Assembly (NCBI GenBank): GCA_006438735.1 | Contig: RCZF01000002.1 | Coordinates: 429,769-493,768 of the forward strand | DNA length: 64,000 bases | Source of the DNA: Sphingomonas koreensis | GTDB lineage: Bacteria; Pseudomonadota; Alphaproteobacteria; Sphingomonadales; Sphingomonadaceae | Direction: 5' to 3' | Part shown: piece by piece, positions 17,081-25,536 of the stretch | Position numbering within the stretch: position 1 is the stretch's first letter | How the letters are laid out: the number at the start of each line of letters is the position of its first letter | Translations under genes and position numbers: made by a program | Notes under the pieces: model-generated | What the model saw: only the letters and a program-made list of their open reading frames with translations | Database searches by the model: none | Told to the model about the DNA's origin: nothing

Positions 17081-17557
17081 ATGACCAATCGAATCGACAC
17101 CAAACTCGCCGAGCTCGGCCTCACCTTGCCCGAGCCCGCCGCCCCCGTCGCCGCCTATGTCCCCGCTGTCGAGGCGGGCGGGCTGCTCCACATTTCCGGC
17201 CAATTGCCGTTCGATCACGGCCAGCTGATGACCGGCCGATTGGGCGCCGACCGTGACGTCGATTACGGCCAGGACGCTGCACGCCGCTGCGCGCTGATGC
17301 TGGTCGCGCAGATGAAGGCGGCGCTCGGCGGGCTCCACCGCGTCGAACGCATCGTCAAGCTCGGCGTGTTCGTCAATTCGGCAAGCGACTTCACCGATCA
17401 GCCCAAGGTGGCCAACGGCGCGTCGGAGCTGATGGTCGCGCTGTTCGGCGATGCCGGCAAGCACGCCCGCTCGGCGGTCGGCGTGCCGGTGCTGCCGCTC
17501 GGCGCCGCGGTCGAGATCGACGCGATCGTTCAGGTCGGTGCACCCGAAGGCATTTGA
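17081..17557 (+). CDS. RidA family protein
   Basis: 158 aa from ATG 17081 (an upstream in-frame ATG at 17063 is less likely). The pattern [19 protein letters not shown] and [26 protein letters not shown] matches the longer RidA/YjgF subgroup that resembles YoaB or TdcF relatives with a chorismate-mutase-like fold. Classical RidA hydrolyses reactive enamine/imine intermediates, but the key arginine of true RidA (usually near residue 105) is not evident, so activity may differ. It ends a three-gene run with DUF3572 and the HAD protein. Confidence 0.87.
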   Translation: MTNRIDTKLAELGLTLPEPAAPVAAYVPAVEAGGLLHISGQLPFDHGQLMTGRLGADRDVDYGQDAARRCALMLVAQMKAALGGLHRVERIVKLGVFVNSASDFTDQPKVANGASELMVALFGDAGKHARSAVGVPVLPLGAAVEIDAIVQVGAPEGI

Positions 17558-17609
17558 TCGCGGCGTAACGCGGCCGGAGCTTCACGGGGCTTCGGCGCGT
17601 TAGGGCGCC

Positions 17610-19196
17610 ATGCGCGCCTTTTCCCAGCTGCTCGATTCGCTGATCTACACGCGGTCGCGCAACGCCAAGCTGAAGCTGATCGGCGATTATCTGCGCGCCA
17701 CGCCCGATCCCGACCGCGGCTGGGCGATGGCGGCGTTGACCGGCGATCTCGATCTGCCGGCGATCAAGCCGGCGATGATCCGCGCGCTGATCGAGGCGCG
17801 GGTCGATCCGGTACTCTACCGGATGAGTCGCGATTATGTCGGCGATTCGGCCGAGACGGTGGCCTTGCTGTGGCCCGGTGAGCTCGAGGGTGAGGGCGAG
17901 GATTTGCCGCTGTCGGCAGTGGTCGATCGGCTGGCGACGCTGTCGCGCTCCGATGCGCCCGGCGTGCTCGCGGCGATGCTCGATCGGCTCGACGCCGAGG
18001 AGCGATTCGCATTGCTCAAAATGGCGACGGGCGCGCTGCGTATCGGCGTTTCCGCCCGGCTGGCGAAGACCGCGCTGGCGCAGGCGTTCGATCTCGATGT
18101 CGATGCCGTCGAAGAGGTCTGGCACGGCATCGATCCGCCGTATGACGCGCTGTTCGGCTGGGCCGCGGGCGGCGCACAGCCGACGCCGGCCGACGTGCCG
18201 GTGTTCCGCCCGTTCATGCTGGCGCATCCACTGGAGGACACGCAGGTCGATCTGCAGGATTATGTCGCCGAGTGGAAATGGGACGGGATTCGCGTCCAGA
18301 TCGTTCATGTCGCGGGTGACACCCGGCTCTACAGCCGCGCCGGTGATGACGTCACCGCCAGCTTCCCCGATGTCGCCGCCGCGTTCCGCACGCCGGGCGT
18401 GCTCGACGGCGAATTGCTGGTAAAGGGTGGCGATCAGGGCGGAACGCTCGGCGAAGGCGAGGGCGCGGCGAGCTTTAACGCGCTGCAACAGCGGCTCGGG
18501 CGCAAGAAGGTGTCGGCCAGGATGCTCGCCGATTATCCGGCGTTCGTCAGGCTTTACGACATCCTGTTCGACGGGCCCGAGGATCTGCGCGAGCTGCCGT
18601 GGACCATGCGGCGCCAGCGCCTCGAGTCCTTCGTGGCGCAGCTCGATCCCGATCGTTTCGATCTGTCGACCGTCATCGAAGCCGAGCATTTCGAAGCGCT
18701 GACCGATATTCGCGGCGGGGCGCGGGACGCTGCGATCGAGGGGGTGATGCTAAAGCGCCGCGATTCGCCCTATGTCGCCGGCCGCCGCGCCGGGCTGTGG
18801 TACAAATGGAAGCGCGATCCGCTCGTCGCCGATTGCGTGATGATGTACGCGCAGCGCGGCAACGGCCGCCGCTCGTCCTTTTATTCGGATTATACCTTCG
18901 GCTGCTGGACTGCGGACGGCGAGCTGCTGCCGGTCGGCAAGGCCTATTCGGGGATCACCGACGAGGAGCTGAAGTTCCTCGACAAGTTCGTGCGCAACCA
19001 CACGCTGGCGCGGTTCGGGCCGGTCCGCGAGGTCGAGAAGACGCTGGTGCTCGAAATCGCGTTCGATTCGATTCACCAATCGAAACGCCACAAATCGGGC
19101 GTCGCGATGCGCTTCCCCCGCATCAACCGCATCCGCACCGACAAACCCGCCGCCGAGGCGGATCAGATCGCAACGCTGGAGCGGATGATCGTGTAA
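17610..19196 (+). CDS. ATP-dependent DNA ligase of the ligase-associated damage response set
   Basis: 528 aa. An N-terminal helical domain precedes the adenylation domain, where EWKWDGIRVQ holds the nucleotidyl lysine (K223 in K-W-D-G). Motif III is seen near LYDILFDGPEDLREL, motif IV in IEGVMLKRRDSPY, and motif V as LWYKWKRDPL; a C-terminal OB-fold follows. This is the bacterial stand-alone type (cisplatin damage response ligase), not the Ku-partner LigD, as no polymerase or Ku gene is present. Its usual partners, the Lhr-type helicase, MBL exonuclease and PdeM, lie 32-41 kb away in this window instead of adjacent. Confidence 0.9.
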   Translation: MRAFSQLLDSLIYTRSRNAKLKLIGDYLRATPDPDRGWAMAALTGDLDLPAIKPAMIRALIEARVDPVLYRMSRDYVGDSAETVALLWPGELEGEGEDLPLSAVVDRLATLSRSDAPGVLAAMLDRLDAEERFALLKMATGALRIGVSARLAKTALAQAFDLDVDAVEEVWHGIDPPYDALFGWAAGGAQPTPADVPVFRPFMLAHPLEDTQVDLQDYVAEWKWDGIRVQIVHVAGDTRLYSRAGDDVTASFPDVAAAFRTPGVLDGELLVKGGDQGGTLGEGEGAASFNALQQRLGRKKVSARMLADYPAFVRLYDILFDGPEDLRELPWTMRRQRLESFVAQLDPDRFDLSTVIEAEHFEALTDIRGGARDAAIEGVMLKRRDSPYVAGRRAGLWYKWKRDPLVADCVMMYAQRGNGRRSSFYSDYTFGCWTADGELLPVGKAYSGITDEELKFLDKFVRNHTLARFGPVREVEKTLVLEIAFDSIHQSKRHKSGVAMRFPRINRIRTDKPAAEADQIATLERMIV

Positions 19197-19236
19197 CCCG
19201 CTTGCGATGGTGCGCGCGAATCGGCAAGCGGGCGGC

Positions 19237-20070
19237 ATGACGCCGCTCGCGATCGCCGCTGTCCTGATGATCGCCAGTGGCTCCATCCATGCCGTCGTCA
19301 ATGCCATCGTCAAGGGTGGGCGCGACAAGATGGCGGGGCGCGCGCTGACCGATGGATCGAGCGCGCTGCTGATGCTGCCCGCGACGCTGATCGTGCCGCT
19401 TCCCACCGGCGCCTGGGGCTGGCTGGCGGCGAGCGCGGTGTTGCACGGTTTCTATCTGTTCGCGTTGGTGCGCGCTTATCAGGTCGGCGATCTTTCCGCG
19501 GTCTATCCGGTGCTGCGCGGCGCCGCGCCGCTGCTGACCGCGCTCGTAACGCTTGGTGTCCTCGGGGAGCCGGCCAGCGCGCGGGAAGTGATCGGCATTG
19601 CGCTGATCGGCGCGGCGATGTTCGTGATGATCGCCGGGCGGCATCTGGCGCGCAGCGCGCTCGGCTGGGCGCTGGCGACCGCGGTGTTCATTGCCAGCTA
19701 CACCGTGATCGACGCGCATGGCGTGCGATCGGCGGGATCGCCGGCGAGCTATATCGTCTGGCTGTTCGTCATCATGGGCGTCGTCGTGGTGGCGATGTTC
19801 GGCGTGGCGACGCGCGGGGGCGTGTTCACCGCGGCGATCCAGCAGTGGCGGCCCGGCGTGATCGCCGGCGCACTGTCGATCGTGACCTATGGCATGGCGT
19901 TATGGGCCTTCTCGCTCGGCCCGACCGCGCCGCTCGCCGCGCTGCGCGAAACCGGCATGGTCACCGCGCTACTGATCTCGATCTTCGCGTTGAAGGAGCG
20001 CGCGTCGGCCGGCCGAATCGCCGGCGTGTTGGGCATCCTGGCTGGCGCGGCGCTGATTTTGACCGCCTAG
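19237..20070 (+). CDS. EamA/DMT family permease
   Basis: 277 aa from ATG 19237 (the frame extends upstream to 19207). Ten hydrophobic helices in two EamA repeats; motifs ALVRAYQVGDLSAVYPVLRGAAPLLTAL in pieces and ALRETGMVTALLISIFALKE near the end are typical of drug/metabolite transporters. The substrate is unknown. It lies 40 nt downstream of the ligase gene on the same strand, and converges on the thioredoxin gene with a two-base gap. Confidence 0.88.
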   Translation: MTPLAIAAVLMIASGSIHAVVNAIVKGGRDKMAGRALTDGSSALLMLPATLIVPLPTGAWGWLAASAVLHGFYLFALVRAYQVGDLSAVYPVLRGAAPLLTALVTLGVLGEPASAREVIGIALIGAAMFVMIAGRHLARSALGWALATAVFIASYTVIDAHGVRSAGSPASYIVWLFVIMGVVVVAMFGVATRGGVFTAAIQQWRPGVIAGALSIVTYGMALWAFSLGPTAPLAALRETGMVTALLISIFALKERASAGRIAGVLGILAGAALILTA

Positions 20071-20071
20071 C

Positions 20072-20584
20072 TCAGGCCCATTGCGCCAGCCAATCGGCGA
20101 GCGCTTGCGGGTTCATGCTGCGGGCGTCGGCGAGCGCTTCGGCGCGGCCGGCGTTGACGACGCGGTCGGTGCGCGGATCGACGATCAGCACCGCGGGTAC
20201 GCCGGCGAGCTTGGCGATGCCGTAATGCTGCGGCACCGCGAGATTCTTGTCGAAGCGACCGATATCGACCGTCACCGTGACGTAATGCCGATCGAGAAAC
20301 GGCTTCAATTGCAGCAAGTCCATCGTGCCGGCGAGGATGCGGCAATCGAGGCACCAGTTGCCGCCGAGATCGATCAGCAGCTTCTTGTGCTCGGCCCGCG
20401 CGCGCGCCTTGGCGGCGGCGACCACTTTCAGGGCGTTGGCGCTTTCGTCATAGGGTAGCGGCAACGGCTGGGCGAGCTGATCGAAACTGGCCGCGGCGAC
20501 GCGCGGCGCCGGCGCGCGGCTCGGTGCGGCAAAGGCGGCGCCCGCGAGCGACAGGGCGAGAAAAGCGGCGGCAATCAGGCGCAT
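20072..20584 (-). CDS. Secreted thioredoxin-fold protein
   Basis: 170 aa with a signal peptide (MRLIAAAFLALSLAGAAFA then A-P). The redox motif is WCLDC (C78 and C81), followed by a cis-proline region AGVPAVLIVD. It resembles the DsbD-gamma or thioredoxin_7-like periplasmic proteins used in thiol reduction or protection of envelope proteins. No DsbD membrane partner lies nearby. It is monocistronic between the EamA permease (convergent) and the cold-shock gene terminator. Confidence 0.85.
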   Translation of the reverse strand: MRLIAAAFLALSLAGAAFAAPSRAPAPRVAAASFDQLAQPLPLPYDESANALKVVAAAKARARAEHKKLLIDLGGNWCLDCRILAGTMDLLQLKPFLDRHYVTVTVDIGRFDKNLAVPQHYGIAKLAGVPAVLIVDPRTDRVVNAGRAEALADARSMNPQALADWLAQWA

Positions 20585-20680
20585 CGGCCGGTTCCTGTTC
20601 TAAAGCGATCCTGCCGTCATGTTGGCCGGACCGGCGGCGAAGTCCAGCAAGTCGTGCTTGTTGCAGGCCAAGCCAGAATG

Positions 20681-20716
20681 ACAAACGGCCCGCCCGGATC
20701 GCTCCGGACGGGCCGC
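20681..20716 (-). terminator. Rho-independent terminator of the cold-shock gene
   Basis: Two 13-nt arms (20686-20698 and 20703-20715) pair with a single mismatch around a TCGC loop. On the minus strand the stem is followed by TTTGTCATTCT, a short T-rich tail. It begins 23 nt after the stop of the two-domain cold-shock gene, which it should terminate. Confidence 0.8.
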
Positions 20717-20738
20717 TTGAATCACTTGGATGATGCCA

Positions 20739-21539
20739 TCAGCTGCCGGGCTGAAGGTTCACCGCAGCATATTTGCCGCGACGATCGACCTCGAGCTCGA
20801 ACTCGAGCCGATCGCCTTCGTTGAGCGTCGGCATGCCGGCGCGCTCGACCGCGGAAATGTGGACGAATGCATCGGGCTGTCCATCGTCGCGCTGAATAAA
20901 GCCGAAGCCCTTCATCGCGTTGAAGAATTTGACCGTGCCGCTGGCCTTCTCACCGGTCAGCTGACGCTGCGGGCCACCTGCGCCCGCGCCAGCGCCGCCA
21001 CGGGGCGCATCGCGATCGCGCGGCGGGCCACTGTCGGTCACCGGCAACGGCTCGCCGTCGATCTTGAGATCGGTCGCCGAGACGCGGCCGCCACGATCGA
21101 CCAGCGTGAAGCTGAGCGGCTGGCCTTCGGCCAGGCCGGTCAGCCCGGCCTGCTCGACCGCGCTGATGTGGACGAACACGTCTTCGCCGCCGTCATCGCG
21201 AACGACGAAGCCGAAGCCCTTCTGGCTGTTGAAGAATTTGACAGTGCCCGAGCCCTCGCCGACCACCTGGGGCGGCATGCCGCGCGCGCCACCGCCGGAA
21301 AATCCGCCGCCGCCGCCGCCGCCCGCACCGCCGCCGAAGCCGCCGCCGCTGCGGAAACCACCGCCGCCGCCGCCGCCGCCACCGCCGAAGCGATCGCCAC
21401 CGCCGCCGAATCGGTCACCGCCGCCGAAGCTGCTGCCACGATCCTCGAAGCTTTCGAAACCGCCCTCGCCGCCGAAACTGTCGCGCTTGTCCCTGCCGCG
21501 CCCACCGCGCTCACCGCGGCGTCCCTTATCGAAACTCAT
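20739..21539 (-). CDS. Two-domain cold-shock protein with glycine-rich N-terminal region
   Basis: 266 aa. The first 87 residues are rich in glycine, arginine, phenylalanine and serine, with runs of up to 11 glycines (RGG/FGG-like, low complexity). Two cold-shock domains follow: about residues 97-161 (KGFGFV, VFVHIS) and 200-264 (KGFGFI, AFVHIS), the RNA-binding RNP motifs being intact in both. Such proteins bind single-stranded nucleic acid and help at low temperature or in stationary phase. The start MSFDKGRRG has AGGG upstream. A start at M88 would give a normal-length double-domain protein but lacks a clear ribosome site. Confidence 0.9.
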   Translation of the reverse strand: MSFDKGRRGERGGRGRDKRDSFGGEGGFESFEDRGSSFGGGDRFGGGGDRFGGGGGGGGGGFRSGGGFGGGAGGGGGGGFSGGGARGMPPQVVGEGSGTVKFFNSQKGFGFVVRDDGGEDVFVHISAVEQAGLTGLAEGQPLSFTLVDRGGRVSATDLKIDGEPLPVTDSGPPRDRDAPRGGAGAGAGGPQRQLTGEKASGTVKFFNAMKGFGFIQRDDGQPDAFVHISAVERAGMPTLNEGDRLEFELEVDRRGKYAAVNLQPGS

Positions 21540-21746
21540 GCCCTGTTCGTCTTCCCGGTCCGTCCAGATTCATCCCACAAGAACCAACGCGTCGGACGAA
21601 AAACGCAGGCCTTCGGGCGCTCAACCGCTCGCGCCTCGGATTCGCTATACCGTAAAAGCCGATGTTTCGCGAACAAATTCGGCGCAGCCGATTCTGTTCC
21701 AACGACAATAGTTGCGCGATAGTTGCCGAGACGGCACAGCACCGCA

Positions 21747-22529
21747 ATGGCCGCCCTCGCTCTATTCGCCGATCCCGCCGTCTGGGCCGCGCTCGTGACG
21801 CTGATCGTGATGGAAGTGGTGCTCGGCATCGACAACCTCATCTTCATTTCGATCCTGACCAACAAGTTGCCCGAGGCGAATCGATCGAAGGTGCGCCGAA
21901 TCGGCATCGGCCTGGCGCTTGGGTTGCGGCTTGTGTTGCTGTCGATGATCGCCTGGATCGTCGGCCTGACCGCGCCGGTGATCGATCTGGGGCTGGCCGG
22001 CGCGCCGGGCGCCCACGGCGCACCGAGCTTCGAGACCGCTTTTTCGGTGCGGGACCTGATCCTGATCGCCGGCGGCCTGTTCCTGTTGTGGAAGGCGACC
22101 AGCGAGATCCACCAGACGATGTCGGGCGAGGGGCACGGCGCCGCCGCCGCGACGCCGGCGGCGGGCGCGTCGATCGGCGTGGCCGCCGCGATCTTCCAGA
22201 TTCTGCTGCTCGACATGGTGTTTTCGATCGATTCGATCCTGACCGCGGTGGGCATGACCGATCAGCTGCCGGTGATGTTCGCCGCGGTGATCGTCGCTGT
22301 CGGCGTGATGATGGTGGCGGCCGATCCGCTGGCCAATTTCATCGCGCGCAACCCGACGGTGGTGATGCTCGCGCTCGGCTTCCTGCTGATGATCGGCGTG
22401 GTGCTGATCGCCGACGGCTTCGGCGCGCATGTGCCCAAGGGCTACATCTACACCGCGATGGCGTTCTCCGCGCTGGTCGAGACGCTCAACATCGCCGCGC
22501 GCAAACGGCGCGAGCGCGCGCGCCATTGA
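21747..22529 (+). CDS. TerC family membrane protein
   Basis: 260 aa from ATG 21747; a TTG-started frame reaches 21723. The signature [21 protein letters not shown] with the acidic E and D in the membrane, and [18 protein letters not shown] in the second half, mark TerC/YgdQ-type proteins, thought to move Mn2+ to the periplasm or protect exported metalloproteins. There is a loop of about 20 alanine/glycine-rich residues in the middle. It is 31 nt before nrnC on the same strand. Confidence 0.9.
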   Translation: MAALALFADPAVWAALVTLIVMEVVLGIDNLIFISILTNKLPEANRSKVRRIGIGLALGLRLVLLSMIAWIVGLTAPVIDLGLAGAPGAHGAPSFETAFSVRDLILIAGGLFLLWKATSEIHQTMSGEGHGAAAATPAAGASIGVAAAIFQILLLDMVFSIDSILTAVGMTDQLPVMFAAVIVAVGVMMVAADPLANFIARNPTVVMLALGFLLMIGVVLIADGFGAHVPKGYIYTAMAFSALVETLNIAARKRRERARH

Positions 22530-22560
22530 GCGCGGCCGCGAACGGGGCTAGGCGCGGGGC

Positions 22561-23178
22561 ATGACCGTATTTCTCCACGAAGAAGATTTGCCCGAAGGCG
22601 TGCTCGCTGCCGGACCGATCGCCGTCGACACCGAGACGATGGGGCTGCTGACGCCGCGCGACCGGCTGTGTCTCGTGCAATTATCCGACGGCGGCAGTGA
22701 CGAGCATCTCGTCCGCTTCGCGCCCGACAGCGATTATGCCGCGCCCAACCTCAAGGCGGTGCTGGCCGATCCGGCGCGATTGAAGCTCTATCATTTCGCG
22801 CGGTTCGATCTCGCCGCGATCCAGCATTATCTCGGCGTCGTCGCGGCGCCGGTCTATTGCACCAAGATCGCCTCGCGGCTGGTACGCACCTACACCGATC
22901 GTCACGGCCTGAAGGAACTCGTCCGCGAGCTGCTCGGCCAGGATATCTCGAAGCAGCAGCAATCGTCCGATTGGGGCGGGCCGGTGCTGAGCGAGGCGCA
23001 GAAGGATTATGCCGCCTCCGACGTGCGGTTCCTGCATGCGATGCGCGAGGAGCTCGATCGCCGGCTGGCGCGCGAGGGGCGCACCGCGCTCGCCCAGGCG
23101 TGTTTCGATTTCCTGCCGGCGCGCGCCGCGCTCGATCTCGCCGGCTGGCCCGAAGTCGATATTTTCGCGCATGTGTGA
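22561..23178 (+). CDS. nrnC: NanoRNase C (RNase D-like 3'-5' exonuclease)
   Basis: 205 aa, just the DEDDy exonuclease domain without HRDC, as in NrnC. The catalytic acids are in VDTETMG, HFARFDLAAI and YAASDVRFL. The segments CTKIASRLVRTYTDRHGLKEL, ISKQQQSSDW, and a C-terminal LDLAGWPEVDIFAH are highly characteristic of alphaproteobacterial NrnC, which degrades RNA oligomers of 2-5 nt and takes the place of Orn. It is followed by a 25-bp perfect inverted repeat before lptC. Confidence 0.93.
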   Translation: MTVFLHEEDLPEGVLAAGPIAVDTETMGLLTPRDRLCLVQLSDGGSDEHLVRFAPDSDYAAPNLKAVLADPARLKLYHFARFDLAAIQHYLGVVAAPVYCTKIASRLVRTYTDRHGLKELVRELLGQDISKQQQSSDWGGPVLSEAQKDYAASDVRFLHAMREELDRRLAREGRTALAQACFDFLPARAALDLAGWPEVDIFAHV

Positions 23179-23185
23179 TTTCGCG

Positions 23186-23265
23186 CCGCACCAGCCCGCT
23201 CCCCCACCCGGCCACCCACAGCGTATCCTGAATGGGGGGTCGGGTGGGGGAGCGGGCTGGTGCGG
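23186..23265. repeat. 25-bp perfect inverted repeat
   Basis: Arms 23186-23210 and 23241-23265 are exact reverse complements (CCGCACCAGCCCGCTCCCCC on the left and its mirror). A 30-nt spacer separates them. It lies between nrnC and lptC and could form a very stable hairpin, acting as a terminator-like or mRNA-stabilising element; it also looks like a mobile palindromic unit because the arms are so well conserved. Confidence 0.85.
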
Positions 23266-23285
23266 CCCCGCCGAAGGCCTTAAAA

Positions 23286-23924
23286 ATGTCTGATGCGGCG
23301 CGCGGCATGCGCACGGCGCGGCAAATCTGGGCGGCGCCGGGCGGACGACATGATCGGCTGATCGGCTTCCTCGGCTTCGCACTGCCGGTGGCGATCGGCA
23401 TTCTCGCCGCGTTCCTGGTGATGGCGCCGCTGACGCGTAGCGGCGACGCCAGTTTCCTGCTCGCCAAGGACAATGTCGCGATCGCCCACGATCGGCTCAA
23501 GATCGAGGCGGCGACCTACCGCGGCGAGGACAGCGTCGGCCGGCCGTTCGAATTGCGCGCGGGCTCGGCGCTGCAGAAGAGCTCGGCCGAGCCGATCGTC
23601 CGGCTCAACGCGCTGTCCGCCAGCCTGGGGCTGACCGACGGCCCGGCCAATATCGTCGCCAATCAAGGCCATTATAATATGGACAACGAGCAGGTGACGC
23701 TCGACGGGCCGATTAAATTTCGTGCAGCCAACGGCTATAAGCTCGACACCAACGACGCGACGCTCGACCTCAAGACGCGCAAGATGCGCAGCGCCGGCGC
23801 GGTGACGGGCGTGGTGCCGCAGGGATCGTTCAGCGCCAACCATATGTCGGCCGATCTCGATAGCCACAGCGTATCGCTCGATGGCAATGCCCGCTTGCGG
23901 ATCGTGCCGGGAAGGACGAAATAG
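23286..23924 (+). CDS. lptC: LPS export periplasmic anchor protein
   Basis: 212 aa from ATG 23286 (the open frame runs upstream through the inverted repeat, which is not coding). One N-terminal membrane helix (LIGFLGFALPVAIGILAAFLVM) is followed by a beta-jellyroll periplasmic domain with LSASLGLTDG, GHYNMDNEQVTLDGPIKF and ANHMSADL patterns. LptC passes LPS from the LptBFG transporter to LptA. lptA and lptB follow at once, as in many proteobacteria. Family sequence is weakly conserved, so neighbours carry much of the evidence. Confidence 0.9.
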   Translation: MSDAARGMRTARQIWAAPGGRHDRLIGFLGFALPVAIGILAAFLVMAPLTRSGDASFLLAKDNVAIAHDRLKIEAATYRGEDSVGRPFELRAGSALQKSSAEPIVRLNALSASLGLTDGPANIVANQGHYNMDNEQVTLDGPIKFRAANGYKLDTNDATLDLKTRKMRSAGAVTGVVPQGSFSANHMSADLDSHSVSLDGNARLRIVPGRTK

Positions 23925-23930
23925 CGGGCC

Positions 23931-24497
23931 ATGCCGTCGCCCCGCGCCATCACCCTCGCCCTGTTGCTGACGCTGGCGCCCGCGGCGGTGCTGGCGCAGG
24001 CGCATAATTCGCGCGCGCCGGTCGATTTCGGGGCCGACCATATCGAGCTTCAGGACAAGGCGAACCGCGCGATCCTGTCGGGCAACGTCTCGCTGCGCCA
24101 GGCGGAAATGACGCTGAAGGCGGCACGGATGACGGTGTCCTACACCGGCCAGGTGATCAACGGATCGCCGCAGGTATCGCGCTTCGACGCGGCCGGCGGC
24201 GTCACCGTCACGCGGCCGAACCAGACCGCGCGCAGCCAATATGCCGTTTACGATCTCAACAAGCGGGTGATCACCATGCTCGGCGCGGTGTCGCTGCTGC
24301 AGGGCGGCAACACCGTCAACGGCGGGCGGCTGACGATCAACCTCGATAGCGGCCGCGCGGTGATCGATGGCTCGTCGGTCGGCGGATCGAGCAGCGCGAG
24401 CGGCGCGCCGGGCGACGTCACCACCTCGGGCGGGCGCGTGACCGGGCGGTTCTCGGTGCCCGATCGCGGCGGCGACCAGAGCAACCCGAGCAAATAA
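23931..24497 (+). CDS. lptA: LPS transport periplasmic protein LptA
   Basis: 188 aa with a signal peptide (ITLALLLTLAPAAVLAQA). The OstA-like beta-strand pattern includes DFGADHIELQDKANRAILSGNVSLRQAEMTLKA in pieces, typical of LptA. It forms the periplasmic bridge carrying LPS to the outer membrane. The gene starts six bases after the lptC stop. The C-terminal 40 residues are a serine/glycine-rich, likely unstructured tail. Confidence 0.92.
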   Translation: MPSPRAITLALLLTLAPAAVLAQAHNSRAPVDFGADHIELQDKANRAILSGNVSLRQAEMTLKAARMTVSYTGQVINGSPQVSRFDAAGGVTVTRPNQTARSQYAVYDLNKRVITMLGAVSLLQGGNTVNGGRLTINLDSGRAVIDGSSVGGSSSASGAPGDVTTSGGRVTGRFSVPDRGGDQSNPSK

Positions 24498-24644
24498 ACG
24501 AAAATATACGGCATTGCGCCGCGCGGGGCTTGGCGCATGCCGCCCCCATGCCCTACATGGCCCCAAGCGAAACGCCATGCACGAATCCTGCCAACTGATT
24601 GGCTGGCTGGGGTTCGCCGGTCATGACGTGCGAGCACGAGGACC

Positions 24645-25424
24645 ATGATGGACGACGTGACAACCCTCGCCGAGATCGAGCCGATCATCGAGCCGCCGGT
24701 CGGCGACGGCTTGGCGGTGATTTCGATCGCCAAGGCGTATGACAAGCGGCCGGTGCTGTCCGATGTGTCGGTATCGGTCGGACGGGGCGAGGTGGTCGGG
24801 CTGCTCGGCCCGAACGGCGCGGGCAAGACGACCTGTTTCTATTCGGTGATGGGGCTGGTGAAACCCGATTCGGGCCGCGTGATGCTCGATGGCGATGACA
24901 TCACCCATCTGCCGATGTATCGCCGCGCGATCCTGGGGCTCGGCTATCTGCCGCAAGAAACCTCGATTTTCCGCGGGCTGACGATCGAGAAGAACATTTT
25001 GACGGTGCTCGAACTGGCCGAGCCGAACCGCGATGCGCGCGAAGCCCGGCTCGATAAGCTGCTCGACGAATTCGGCCTGACCAAGCTGCGCGCGTCGCCG
25101 GCGATGGCGCTGTCGGGCGGCGAACGGCGCCGCGCCGAGATTGCCCGCGCGCTCGCCGCCGATCCCTCGATCATGCTGCTCGACGAACCGTTCGCCGGCA
25201 TCGATCCGATCTCGATTGCCGATATCCGCGATCTGGTGAAGGATCTGAAGCGCCGCGGGATCGGCGTGCTGATCACCGATCACAACGTCCGCGAGACGCT
25301 CGACATCGTCGATCGCGCCTACATCATCTACGATGGCCGCGTGCTGTTCACCGGCTCGCCCGAGGAACTCGTCGCCGATACCAATGTCCGCCGGCTGTAT
25401 CTGGGCGAGGGGTTCTCGCTGTGA
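24645..25424 (+). CDS. lptB: LPS export ABC transporter ATPase
   Basis: 259 aa; ATGs at 24645 and 24648 are both possible. The N-terminus is about 20 residues longer than in E. coli LptB. Walker A is GPNGAGKT (55-62), the signature is LSGGERRR, Walker B is IMLLDEPFAGIDP, and the switch histidine is in ITDHNVRETL. It powers LPS extraction with LptF and LptG, which are not in this window. It is 147 nt downstream of lptA and is followed by an inverted repeat then rpoN, the usual proteobacterial order. Confidence 0.96.
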   Translation: MMDDVTTLAEIEPIIEPPVGDGLAVISIAKAYDKRPVLSDVSVSVGRGEVVGLLGPNGAGKTTCFYSVMGLVKPDSGRVMLDGDDITHLPMYRRAILGLGYLPQETSIFRGLTIEKNILTVLELAEPNRDAREARLDKLLDEFGLTKLRASPAMALSGGERRRAEIARALAADPSIMLLDEPFAGIDPISIADIRDLVKDLKRRGIGVLITDHNVRETLDIVDRAYIIYDGRVLFTGSPEELVADTNVRRLYLGEGFSL

Positions 25425-25437
25425 TCGCTTTCTGGCG

Positions 25438-25527
25438 CGTCATCCCCGCGAAAGCGGGGACCCATCTCCCGCTGCTCGACGGTGTTGCAGCCGTCGGTGA
25501 TGGGTTCCCGCTTTCGCGGGAATGACG
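25438..25527. repeat. Inverted repeat of the CCCGCGAAAGCGGG family
   Basis: Arms 25438-25466 and 25499-25527 are reverse complements with two mismatches over 29 nt. Each arm contains its own mini hairpin (CCCGC-GAAA-GCGGG). The element fills the lptB-rpoN gap, and a partial copy lies at 15477. The right arm contains an ATG (25522) in frame with rpoN, which is part of the repeat and not the likely start. Confidence 0.85.
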
Positions 25528-25536
25528 GAAGGCGTT

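Noticed and set aside
21290..21440. GCC/CCG microsatellite-like tract
   Set aside because: Explained by glycine codons of the cold-shock protein on the minus strand.
25522..25536. ATG 25522 as the rpoN start
   Set aside because: It lies in the arm of an intergenic palindrome; ATG 25537 has GGAAGG and begins the conserved N-terminus.
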